DNA from: Ruminococcus flavefaciens
GTDB taxonomy: Bacteria; Bacillota; Clostridia; Oscillospirales; Ruminococcaceae
Reading direction: 5' to 3'
NCBI GenBank assembly: GCA_015067005.1
Contig: SVNH01000003.1
Span: 62,001-126,000, forward strand
DNA length: 64,000 nt
Position numbers and translations under genes: made by a program. Positions 25,901 to 33,419 of this stretch are shown piece after piece. The notes beneath the pieces are model-generated. The model saw only the letters and a program-made list of their open reading frames with translations, made no database searches and was not told the DNA's origin. Each line of letters opens with the position of its first letter. Positions within the stretch are counted from its first letter, which is position 1.

Positions 25901-26010
25901 AGCTGCTGTCCAGCAGAAGCGCTCATAGGAATGAGTGTCATTGCGCTGGTAGCGAGCATTGCAGCAGCGGTAAGGCTGCCAGTAATAGCTTTTGCTATTT
26001 TCTTGTGCAT
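22918..26010 (-). CDS. Cellulosomal GH9 cellulase: CBM4-like, Ig-like, GH9, dockerin
   Basis: A 1030-residue secreted endoglucanase or cellobiohydrolase type enzyme with a signal peptide at 1-33. A CBM4-like beta-sandwich (34-205) is followed by the Ig-like CelD N-terminal domain (222-335). The GH9 catalytic domain (about 365-925) has the nucleophile-water Asp pair in WYDAGDHGKY (D460, D463). It also has the HHRFWAYG His motif near 850 and the catalytic acid Glu909 in STNEVTINWN. The C-terminal dockerin (949-1022) has Ca loops GDANCDGDVN and a long NPGKYGIKG spacer. The order CBM4-Ig-GH9 is that of CelK/CbhA-like enzymes. Codon bias is strong, suggesting high expression. It has a long structured leader and its own terminator. 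Confidence 0.96.
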   Translation of the reverse strand: MHKKIAKAITGSLTAAAMLATSAMTLIPMSASAGQQLGRTDFEEGAGLPWHTCETNPAKQHFDIDGDTYNVHIDNEKGLEGRWDLQLRHRGLHIESGHKYTISWEFTADTDGWIYAKIGNYAGKIEVWHNISGQAWQPLQVKAGETVKGTDTFTADQTLDVAEWAFHYANHVGTAGGNEHGGSDTGFKKGSTISFKSLSLVDETSNEWDFDKTNEFGVVRPQSNVRLNQVGYYSNLNKKASYVTDASEPLEFEVQDSSGKKVWGGKTTVFGADPDSGTSKTEDIKVGDETRTKYKDTGANVHIIDFSEFTEPGKYTIFVKDSTGIKGTQSGKTKGAYDTTIKGDEVIWKNWVTEKDYVVNRSFEFEISNDVYKGLLADAMNYYYQNRSGVPIEEKYITSCNPKDTEPDADGNTGKAKLAHSQYGHGTDTANVQPDWVKAYMSTDEIKTKYSIDGTGGWYDAGDHGKYVVNGGVSVWTLQNAFEFSKHIGKDAKWTEDAMKIPEGGDKVPDILDEARVELDWMFKMTATSDDPYYDAGMVYHKLHDYKWTGLGIHAWKYEGFEDIKKYRIVKPATYAATFNMIACAAQASRLWADYDASYAKTCLENAQKSWDVIYKMKDSWNVKEGKAKTDENPSGDIYFAPLDQAIGGGAYGDSYVADDAYWAACELFATTGDTSADYYDFMQEYKNPNDSTGNDKAFSLTSNLGGGENKGSLSSFNWGCTSGLGTLSLYLNSKKLTDAQAKSVKDSIAKAADVYIKEEAAQGMGIPYHGSTFTDPINIGDEVVTGYEWGSNSFVINNAIVMAYAYDSTGQKKYINGASEAMDYIFGRNGLCFSYVTGYGDVTLTYPHHRFWAYGISPEFPMAPNGILSGGPGAGMQDPYIGGLGYKRGTLASQKCYVDSAESWSTNEVTINWNAPLAWMASFMDDVAPNAGDIEPTSDESSSNKKIVWGDANCDGDVNMPDVVLIMQDALNPGKYGIKGSDTENRITADGEINADVESNGNGIDLKDALLVQQYTLKLVTDLTPANKK

Positions 26011-26056
26011 TGTAGTTACCCTCCCTGATTAATTTAAAAAATGGTTTAATTTATAA

Positions 26057-26140
26057 CGCAATGTCAGTGCAAACATTGCGGTTATATCTTGTATGATTCG
26101 ATAAAAAGGGTTCTTCGAGAACCTGCACCACTCCCTTTTA
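26057..26140 (-). promoter_or_regulatory. Structured 5' leader of the first GH9 gene
   Basis: Two stem-loops lie in the leader. One at 26057-26080 has perfect CGCAATGT / ACATTGCG arms. One at 26103-26140 has an inner GGTTCT / AGAACC hairpin inside an outer AAAAGGG / CCCTTTT pairing. They could stabilise the message or attenuate transcription. No known riboswitch class was recognised. Confidence 0.5.
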
Positions 26141-26149
26141 CCATTTATA

Positions 26150-26178
26150 ATTATATTATATCGCCGAAAAAAAGTAAA
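26150..26178 (-). promoter_or_regulatory. Probable promoter of the first GH9 gene
   Basis: Reading leftward: TTTACT (26178-26173), 17 bases, TATAAT (26155-26150). A second overlapping TATAAT lies at 26160-26155. The leader is about 130 bases. Confidence 0.55.
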
Positions 26179-26251
26179 TAGCTTTTTGGAAATTCGTTCA
26201 TTTCCCTAATAGCAGCACATAAAATTTGTGCATTTTTACCATCAGGCAAAA

Positions 26252-26281
26252 AATAAAGAGAGGTCGAAGCCTCTCTTTATG
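26252..26281 (-). terminator. Terminator of the second GH9-dockerin gene
   Basis: AAAGAGAGG / CCTCTCTTT arms around TCGAAG, with a T-run on the minus strand, within 20 bases of the stop. Confidence 0.85.
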
Positions 26282-26298
26282 AACAAATTATGAATTAA

Positions 26299-28722
26299 TT
26301 ACTCTTCGCAAGGAAATTTGCTAATGAGTTTTAATGTGAACTTCTGTATGAGGAGCGCATCGTTAGGTGTAACTCCGTCTTTTCCGTCAACATCAGCGTT
26401 AGCCTCACCCTTTGCTGTTATGCGTTCGCTGCTTGTACCATTGACACCGTATTTCTTAGGATTCAGACAATCCTGCATTACCATAACAACGTCTGACATA
26501 TCAACAGATCCGTCATCATTTGCATCGCCGTAAAGATCTGCATCAATGTCTCCTGTATCAGGCTCGGAAGGCTCAGTAGGATCATCTGCATTGCTGCCCT
26601 TCTGTGCTGAACGTGTAGGAACATAATCAGACTTTGTAGGAACTGTTCCGTCCGGCTCTTCGCCCCAAACAAGAACGCCGTTTACATACATAGGCATATG
26701 TGTGTTAAGAGCTTCTTCACTCTTGAGACTGTCGGTATCGCCAAGTCCTGCGTAAGACCAGTCGTTTGAAACATCCCATGCGCCGTCTGTTGATTTGCCG
26801 TCGATAGCGTCCGGAATAGATACACGGAACTGTACCTCATCACGGTGCTCAGTCTGACCGGTAGGCTGAATAACTCTGCCATCCTCAAACTTGATGCTTG
26901 CATAGTAGGTATTTCCTGTCGGATCCCCCTCATATTTGTAAGGACCGCTGACTGTTGCATAACCAGCCTCGCCTTCCTTATACTGCTGTGACTTGCCCTC
27001 GACTTTTATGTCATCTACCGAAAGACCGTTCTCGATAAGTTCAGAAATATTAAAGAAGTAGCGATACTCCATATCCTTTGCAACTCTTGCCGGCCAAGCA
27101 GTGTGGTTCATAGCCCAAGCCTTGATCTCAGTGTAGCTCTTTGCAGGTGTACCGTTGATAACGGCTGCAACCGGCCACTCAGGCCATGTCGGCTCTTCAT
27201 TAGGCGGGAACGAAGGATCTGTTGTTCCGCCGTAATCGTCAACGAGTGCACAGAGACAAGCTGTATAGCCTGCGTTATAGTCGATAGCTACCTCTGAATA
27301 CTCAAACTTTCCGACTTCATTGATATATTCACCAGACTTGTCAGGTCCGCCGACGAGAGCACCGTAAAGAGTATGTGCATACTCTGTCTGCCAGCCCTCA
27401 TTGCCGCCTGATGGCTTACCAAGCTCGTTCCAGTGGTCATCGTGGATACCGGAAGCTGTTCTGTGGTGGAAAGCAGTAGGCTGCTTTTCGCCCATACCAA
27501 GAACATAACTCAGTCCAAGATCATTATCGCCGAAGATGTAATCCATCTGTCCCTTTGCCCATGTGTTGTACTTATCCTGAACAGCGCTGTTATCCTTGAA
27601 GATAGTATCACAGGCAAGCTTAGCGAGCCAGCAGGTAGCACTAACGTGACGTGCAGGTCCCCAGCTGAAAAGCCATGCCATACCGTCAGGAGTATAAGCG
27701 ATCTTCTTGTCGCCAACGCCGTCTGTCCAGTATTTAAGGTGCTTCTCAACATGATCTATCCATTCCTGATTGCCAGTCTCCTGTGCATAGAGGAGAGCCG
27801 CACCCTGTGAGGTATCATCCCAGCATAATCCCCATGTGAACTTCTTATCAGTTGACTGATCCTCAAGCGGGAATAACGGGATGTATTCCTTCTCGACCTT
27901 GTCCATATAGCTCTGCTCACCTGTTGCTCTGTAAAGCCAGATAGCAGCAAACATACAGTCATCTACCCATGAAGAAGGCTTATACATATCACCCATAGCA
28001 CCGTTTTCATTATCTCTTATCTTATCGGCAGTCTTGAAATATGTTTCAGCCTGCTCGAGATAAGCCTTTGCCTTAGCAGGCTGGGTATCCTTGAACATGA
28101 GGTAGCCCTCAGCAAGAGCAGCTGCTGAAAGAGCCATTGTGGTGGAATCTGCTATCTCATCATACGGACGTTCCCAATCGCCGCCGTTAAGATGATGCTT
28201 ACGGAGATAAACCTCAGAGCTGCACCAGATGTTATGGTCGGTAGAACCGCCGGAGAAGTCACCGATCGTACCGATTATCTTATTACCTCTGTCGCACTGC
28301 ATGAGATAATCGAGTCCCCACTGGACATTATTGCGGTAAGTCTCGCCGAGTCCCTGCTTGTCAACAGCATCCTTGTATTCAAGATATCCCCATGCAAGTA
28401 TAGCAGCTGAGTAAGCATTTGTAAGTGTAAACTTGAAGTGGTCGCCTGCATCGAACCAGCCGCCCTTGCAGACATCGGTCTCATTGCCGTCTTCATCGAC
28501 CATAGAATCTTCTTTCCACTGAACCGGGTTCCAGTCCGGAAGCTTACCAGCCTGCTGCACCTCATAGAAGAACATCGACTTCTGAAGTGCTTCACCATAG
28601 TCATACTTCGATCCGGCAGCATTAGCTGTTATCGGCGCATTTGCCGGTGCCGGATATGCGGTAGCGATACCGGCTGAAAGTGCCAGTGCAGAAAATGCCG
28701 CTGTTATCCTTTTTAGATTCAT
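26299..28722 (-). CDS. Cellulosomal GH9 cellulase: GH9, CBM3c, dockerin
   Basis: An 807-residue secreted enzyme with a signal peptide at 1-36. The GH9 domain (38-495) starts directly, without an Ig-like module. The catalytic Asp pair is D91/D94 in WFDAGDHFKF, and AFHHRTASG holds the His motif. The catalytic acid is Glu477 in YSEVAIDYNAG. A family 3c CBM (515-690; INGTPAKSYTEIKAW, FNISELIENGLSVDDI) follows with a short linker, the theme B arrangement of processive endoglucanases such as Clostridium Cel9G. The dockerin (731-803) has GDANDDGSVDMSDVV and a long NPKKYGVNG spacer. It has its own promoter and terminator and is the middle gene of three tandem leftward cellulosomal genes. Confidence 0.96.
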   Translation of the reverse strand: MNLKRITAAFSALALSAGIATAYPAPANAPITANAAGSKYDYGEALQKSMFFYEVQQAGKLPDWNPVQWKEDSMVDEDGNETDVCKGGWFDAGDHFKFTLTNAYSAAILAWGYLEYKDAVDKQGLGETYRNNVQWGLDYLMQCDRGNKIIGTIGDFSGGSTDHNIWCSSEVYLRKHHLNGGDWERPYDEIADSTTMALSAAALAEGYLMFKDTQPAKAKAYLEQAETYFKTADKIRDNENGAMGDMYKPSSWVDDCMFAAIWLYRATGEQSYMDKVEKEYIPLFPLEDQSTDKKFTWGLCWDDTSQGAALLYAQETGNQEWIDHVEKHLKYWTDGVGDKKIAYTPDGMAWLFSWGPARHVSATCWLAKLACDTIFKDNSAVQDKYNTWAKGQMDYIFGDNDLGLSYVLGMGEKQPTAFHHRTASGIHDDHWNELGKPSGGNEGWQTEYAHTLYGALVGGPDKSGEYINEVGKFEYSEVAIDYNAGYTACLCALVDDYGGTTDPSFPPNEEPTWPEWPVAAVINGTPAKSYTEIKAWAMNHTAWPARVAKDMEYRYFFNISELIENGLSVDDIKVEGKSQQYKEGEAGYATVSGPYKYEGDPTGNTYYASIKFEDGRVIQPTGQTEHRDEVQFRVSIPDAIDGKSTDGAWDVSNDWSYAGLGDTDSLKSEEALNTHMPMYVNGVLVWGEEPDGTVPTKSDYVPTRSAQKGSNADDPTEPSEPDTGDIDADLYGDANDDGSVDMSDVVMVMQDCLNPKKYGVNGTSSERITAKGEANADVDGKDGVTPNDALLIQKFTLKLISKFPCEE

Positions 28723-28784
28723 TTTAATTACCCCTCTCGTAATAAAAAATATTTAAGTACGTCTCCGCGCACCTATACATTTTT

Positions 28785-28813
28785 ACTATACAATATTATT
28801 TGTTTTTTGTCAA
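28785..28813 (-). promoter_or_regulatory. Sigma-A promoter of the second GH9 gene
   Basis: Reading leftward: TTGACA (28813-28808), 17 bases, TATAGT (28790-28785); the leader is about 55 bases. Confidence 0.78.
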
Positions 28814-28838
28814 TAGAAATGCAGCAAATTAATCCATA

Positions 28839-28875
28839 AATGAAGAGAGAGACCTTTCAGTCTCTCTCTTCATTA
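28839..28875 (-). terminator. Terminator of the pectate lyase gene
   Basis: Perfect stem ATGAAGAGAGAGA / TCTCTCTCTTCAT with an eight-base loop, 38 bases downstream of the lyase stop. The T-tract is short. Confidence 0.7.
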
Positions 28876-28912
28876 TATCATTATATTTATTAGGGGAGAA
28901 TGTCCTGTGAGA

Positions 28913-31900
28913 TCAGAAGCTTGTAATAAGATTGAGGGTAAACTTCTGTATTATAAGAGCATCATTAGGAGTAAGAACTTCATTTCCGTCAACATTTCCG
29001 TTGATCTCGCCGTCAGGTGTTATACGGTCTTCGCTTGTGCCGTCGATCCCGTATTTCATCGGATTCAGACAAGCCTGCATTACCATTACCACATCAGACA
29101 TATCAACCTCGTTATCGCAGTTGGCATCGCCTTTTTTGCCGGTCTCTGCGGTAACTGGTTCAGTAGTTGGCGGAATCTCAGGATCTGTACCATGAGCGTA
29201 TGGATCCGGAGTTGCTGTCTGATTTACGCCGTTTGCCATATGATAGCCAAGAGAAGCATATTTTCCGTTTGAGGTCGTTTCTGCAAAACCGCTTGGTGCA
29301 GGTGCACCGTCAGCATTTCGCCATACCTTATCGAAATCTGTTCCCATAGCCGCAACACTCAGCGTTATGAAGTCCGAATCAGACGGAGTTACAACATTGC
29401 CTACCTGTGCTTGTTTACCGTCCGCATTGAAGGAGCCCTGACTGTAATAATACTTATTATTACAGTAGAGCGCATTCTTCACAACGCCCTTGAATTTATC
29501 GTTTGCAAGCTTGATACCTGCCGCATTTGTCTTTGAAACCTTAGATGTATTATAATAAGTAATAATATTCTGGATGTCGGCTGAAGCTGAACTTCTGTAT
29601 ACGAAGTAATTAGCCTTTCCGTTGCCGCCTATGCCGTTGTTATAAGCTGTACAGTTCCTGAGAACTCCGAACTCAGGGTTGTTATTATCGGTAAATCCGC
29701 AGTTAAGGTTCTCAAATGCAAGACAGTTCTCAACGATGTGACGAGTACCTACTCCGCCGCCGCCGAGTTTGAATCCGTTTCCGTCACATCCTCCGTAGCC
29801 CTTTCCGCTTTCTGTGAATCCGTTTCGGAATGCGATACAGTTCCTGATAGTTACAACGCCGATCGGACCAGTTGCCTCCTTAGCATAGAGATCCCAGCCG
29901 TCATCGGAATTGTTATATGACATACATCCGTCAAATACATTACCCTCGCCGCAGGTAAGCTTAGCTGCGAAACCGTCAGCATTTTCCATTGTTTTGTCGT
30001 CGCAGTTGTTCTTGGAAGTACAGTTCTTGATAAGGTTGTAAGAAGGCCACTGTGAGATACTATTATAAGAACCATTGAGCCTCGACACCTGAAGACCTGT
30101 ATCCTGATTTCCGTTGAATACCATCTTTTCGATGATATTGTTGTCGCCTGCAAGAAGCATACCGTTATCGCCAGCATTGCATATCTCAAAGCCGTAGAAG
30201 TGCCAGTAAGAACCTTCAAGGACAAATCCTCTTGCACTTGCATCAACGACCTGACCGGTAAAATCGAACTTTACTTCGGCGTTCTGGTAAGCAGCAATAG
30301 TCTTGTACTTTCCTTCTGTTCCCGAATTACTCTCAGCAATATCTATTGTCTCTGTAAATCTGTATGTACCGCCGAGCAGGTAGATATATCCGCCGGGCTT
30401 AACTGCATTTATAGCTTTAATTACATTGGTCGGTGAATCTACGCTCTTTCCGTCACCATTTCCGTCCGGAGAAGCATAAATGACATCTCCGCCTGTGATA
30501 GGTACATCAATTTCGTGATCAGATGCTGTGGTGGTAACTATCTCCGTCTGTGTAGTTACAGGGATGTCAGTAACAACCGGCTCAGTTGTTACAACAGGCG
30601 GCTCTGAATCGTCCTGTTTAAAGCTGCTGCCGATAGCAGTTATGCTGTCCTTGTAAGATACGAGCGCACTCTTCAGTGCCTCATTGACAGCGTAGCTTGC
30701 ATCATCAACAGAATTATCGAATTTCCACTTGAAGTCGCCGCTGTCAACACGTCCGGCATAAGCAGTCACCTTTGCCGGAACGTCATCTGGCTTGTCAGGT
30801 GAATAATTGTACATGAGACTTGCATCAGTATCAAAATTACTGTAAACTGAGCCGCCCGACTTAGCAGCTACCCCTGAAGGCACTTTCTCATTTCTTGAAG
30901 AAGCCTCATATGCATCAAAATCTGTATTATTCTGCTGATATGTTACGTAACTCTTCTGACCTGTCATATAGTTACCGAACGACTTAATGATACCGCCGCT
31001 CTCGCCTGACATAGTAGATTTGCCCTCGCTGTCAAGGTCACTTGCCTGACTTGCGATTATCATAGGCTTTGCACAGTTTCTGAAATAGTTGTTCTCAACA
31101 AATACCGAGCAGCCAAGTGCAGCGCCTATACCGTACTTTGCGTTGCCATCGAAATAGTTGTTGTAAACATGAACTGTACAGGTCCTTATCCTCGGATGAC
31201 GTGAATCGGAATGATCGTACCAGTTATGGTGGTAAGTAATATAATTCGAGGTTGTTTCATCCTTCATTCCCTGAAGATTGCACTTTCCGTTATCCCAGAA
31301 ATGATTATATGAATGTGTGATATAGGTGGACTTTTTGGTATCAAGAGCACCGTCACCCTTTTTCTGATCTGCATCCGAACCTGCATCACCATAGAAGAAG
31401 TCGCAGTTGTGTACCCATACATGATCGTTAGCCTGCTGAAGTCCGCAGTCATCGGTCTCGGAGCTGTTACAGTTCATGAAGCCGAGATTTCTGACCTCAA
31501 CATTCGAGCAGCCCTTCAGAACCAGTCCGAAGCCATTGAATGTAGTATCATTGCCGATACCCTCGATAGTAAGACCGCAGGTAACTCCGTCAACATACAG
31601 GTCACCCTTAGGCATATTTGCCGGATCCTCGATATTGCCGATAAATCTGAGCACAACAGGTCCGACCTTATTATTGCTTTTCAGACCGGTTATGATATTC
31701 TGTATACCGGTATAAGTTGCATCCTTACCGTTCTTATCCGGAAAAGAAGCGGTAACAGTATCTTTAGTGCTGTTAGTGATATAAATTACTTTTGCATTGT
31801 TTTTTAGTGTGCCATCCTCGTTATAAGCGCCGGAAGATGTACCATTCACAAATCCGAAGCCGGAGCGGTCATTAGCGTAAGCTGATGCAGTTGTTTCCGC

Positions 31901-32275
31901 AGACTTTGAATTGTCCTCCTGACCGTTTATTACAGGTACGACCTTGAGTTTATGGCTGCCGGATTTGAGCCCCAGAGCATCAGCCCTCATATAGCCCTTA
32001 TATTGCCTTATGAGCATATCATCAAGCTTTACGCCGTCAACGTAAACATTGTATCCGCTTGCACCATTAACGGATGACCATGTTGCGTACATTGCTTCGT
32101 CATATCCGACCGTATTCAGAAATTTCACACTGTTCTCAGCAGCTGCTGAGGTTACAGTTCCGGTTTCGGAAATCAGCAGCATTTTACCGCCGATAGGAGC
32201 AGTTACGCCCGAAATTGTAAGCACTGCTGCCGCAGCAATAGAAGCTGCCCTCTTTTTCATCAGAATATTTCTCAT
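28913..32275 (-). CDS. Bifunctional cellulosomal pectate lyase: PL1, PL9, dockerin
   Basis: A 1120-residue secreted protein with a signal peptide at about 1-46. A small fibronectin-like domain (48-130) precedes a PL1 parallel beta-helix (about 135-460), with NDHVWVHNCDFF, a Ca-binding DTKKSTYITHSYNHFWDN segment and HNWYDHSDSRHPRIR, which carries the catalytic Arg. A Thr/Pro linker (560-590) leads to a PL9 beta-helix (595-1015) with ADGFAAKL, where Lys772 matches the PL9 catalytic Lys. A second linker and a long-spacer dockerin (1047-1119; GDANCDNEVDMSDVV) end the protein. Both lyases cleave homogalacturonan by beta-elimination with Ca, so one polypeptide carries two unrelated pectate-lyase folds. 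Own promoter. Confidence 0.95.
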   Translation of the reverse strand: MRNILMKKRAASIAAAAVLTISGVTAPIGGKMLLISETGTVTSAAAENSVKFLNTVGYDEAMYATWSSVNGASGYNVYVDGVKLDDMLIRQYKGYMRADALGLKSGSHKLKVVPVINGQEDNSKSAETTASAYANDRSGFGFVNGTSSGAYNEDGTLKNNAKVIYITNSTKDTVTASFPDKNGKDATYTGIQNIITGLKSNNKVGPVVLRFIGNIEDPANMPKGDLYVDGVTCGLTIEGIGNDTTFNGFGLVLKGCSNVEVRNLGFMNCNSSETDDCGLQQANDHVWVHNCDFFYGDAGSDADQKKGDGALDTKKSTYITHSYNHFWDNGKCNLQGMKDETTSNYITYHHNWYDHSDSRHPRIRTCTVHVYNNYFDGNAKYGIGAALGCSVFVENNYFRNCAKPMIIASQASDLDSEGKSTMSGESGGIIKSFGNYMTGQKSYVTYQQNNTDFDAYEASSRNEKVPSGVAAKSGGSVYSNFDTDASLMYNYSPDKPDDVPAKVTAYAGRVDSGDFKWKFDNSVDDASYAVNEALKSALVSYKDSITAIGSSFKQDDSEPPVVTTEPVVTDIPVTTQTEIVTTTASDHEIDVPITGGDVIYASPDGNGDGKSVDSPTNVIKAINAVKPGGYIYLLGGTYRFTETIDIAESNSGTEGKYKTIAAYQNAEVKFDFTGQVVDASARGFVLEGSYWHFYGFEICNAGDNGMLLAGDNNIIEKMVFNGNQDTGLQVSRLNGSYNSISQWPSYNLIKNCTSKNNCDDKTMENADGFAAKLTCGEGNVFDGCMSYNNSDDGWDLYAKEATGPIGVVTIRNCIAFRNGFTESGKGYGGCDGNGFKLGGGGVGTRHIVENCLAFENLNCGFTDNNNPEFGVLRNCTAYNNGIGGNGKANYFVYRSSASADIQNIITYYNTSKVSKTNAAGIKLANDKFKGVVKNALYCNNKYYYSQGSFNADGKQAQVGNVVTPSDSDFITLSVAAMGTDFDKVWRNADGAPAPSGFAETTSNGKYASLGYHMANGVNQTATPDPYAHGTDPEIPPTTEPVTAETGKKGDANCDNEVDMSDVVMVMQACLNPMKYGIDGTSEDRITPDGEINGNVDGNEVLTPNDALIIQKFTLNLITSF

Positions 32276-32375
32276 ATAAGTTCCTCCAGTCCAATCGCTG
32301 AACGACTGTCAAATCGCAAGGCTGTCTGAATCAATCCCCATATCAGAAAGCCTTATTTCTCATCCTGCTGATATT

Positions 32376-32404
32376 ATTATAATTCAAAAACGGCAGCTTT
32401 TCAA
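32376..32404 (-). promoter_or_regulatory. Sigma-A promoter of the pectate lyase gene
   Basis: Reading leftward: TTGAAA (32404-32399), 17 bases, TATAAT (32381-32376); the leader is about 95 bases. Confidence 0.75.
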
Positions 32405-32489
32405 TGATATATTATACTTGCTAACTGACATATCGTGCTATACTGCGATATTTATTTACACAATACGTCATAAAGACTTTATATAGCAA

Positions 32490-32527
32490 TACCCCCGGAG
32501 CTTATTCCAAGCGTTCCGGGGGTATTA
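32490..32527 (-). terminator. Terminator of the XRE regulator gene
   Basis: Stem ATACCCCCGGA / TCCGGGGGTAT around a 14-16-base loop, about 30 bases beyond the regulator stop codon. Confidence 0.75.
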
Positions 32528-32558
32528 TCGGTTAATTCAGTTAGAGGAAGAAATGATG

Positions 32559-33170
32559 CTATTCCTTGCTTATAACCTTTTTCTGCCACGATTTTTCGTG
32601 ACACTGCGGGCATCTCATATAACGTTTTCTGCCAAAATGCTGTGCCATATTCACACTAAGATATGTCGGGACATATTTGTGTCCGCATTTCTGGCATTCG
32701 TAATATCCGGCGACTTGTTCGATCCTGAGTGCAAACAGACATCCGACAACAAACGTTATAGCACCCAGTCCTATCAGCAGGAACCTCAGCCATTCCTGCA
32801 TCGAAAGGAATATTGCTATAAACAGCAGTGTTAACATAAACACCACAGATATAACAGTTATCACTATCTCGATCGAAAGCAGACGCTTATCTGCTTCTTC
32901 CTTCTGCTTTATCATTTCAAGCAGATTCTTCTCTGTTGTTTCGTTAATTTTCTCCATAGATACGACCTCCCCGCATAACAGATCATTAACTGTTATTTTT
33001 AGTATCTCGCAGAGCTCTATCATCACAGAAACGTCCGGCATGGATTTGCCGGTCTCCCATTTAGAAACAGCTCTGTCAGTGATGCCAAGCTTTTCCGCAA
33101 GCTGCACCTGCGTCAAGCCCTGTGCTTTTCGTCTTTGCGAAATGAATTTTCCTATCTTAGACTGATCCAT
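32559..33170 (-). CDS. XRE-family regulator with two TM helices and a zinc ribbon
   Basis: A 203-residue protein. Residues 1-66 are an XRE helix-turn-helix (KIGKFISQRRKAQGLTQVQL, AVSKWETGKSMPDVSVM). A short coiled coil (70-95) leads to two adjacent hydrophobic helices (about 98-122 and 128-147). The C-terminus is a zinc ribbon with two C-x2-C pairs (YECQKCGH and MRCPQCHE). DNA-binding, membrane and zinc modules together suggest a membrane-tethered regulator, whose signal is unknown. The start at 33170 follows GGAGG; the frame extends 45 codons upstream without one. No target gene is obvious; it is flanked by the pectate lyase and ispH-rpsA genes. Confidence 0.85.
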   Translation of the reverse strand: MDQSKIGKFISQRRKAQGLTQVQLAEKLGITDRAVSKWETGKSMPDVSVMIELCEILKITVNDLLCGEVVSMEKINETTEKNLLEMIKQKEEADKRLLSIEIVITVISVVFMLTLLFIAIFLSMQEWLRFLLIGLGAITFVVGCLFALRIEQVAGYYECQKCGHKYVPTYLSVNMAQHFGRKRYMRCPQCHEKSWQKKVISKE

Positions 33171-33316
33171 GAGCATCGCCCTCCTTTCACTTTCAATTAT
33201 ACCTGATCCCAAGCAGAAATCAACACACCAACAGTTGAATGGGGAGATATCAACCAACGGTAGAGTAAGAAAAAAGCGATATTCCACACTTTGCACTTCT
33301 GCCATTCCTGTATATC

Positions 33317-33365
33317 AAAAAGCGCCATAGTATTCCTGAAAGCTTCCAGAAATACTATGGCTCAG
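33317..33365 (-). terminator. Terminator of the ispH-rpsA operon
   Basis: Reading leftward, GCCATAGTATT / AATACTATGGC arms are followed by GCTTTTT. It lies 55-100 bases past the ispH-rpsA stop. Confidence 0.8.
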
Positions 33366-33419
33366 CATTTACAAATTATTACCCTGCTGCACCAATTGCA
33401 GCATACACATATTTATTGA

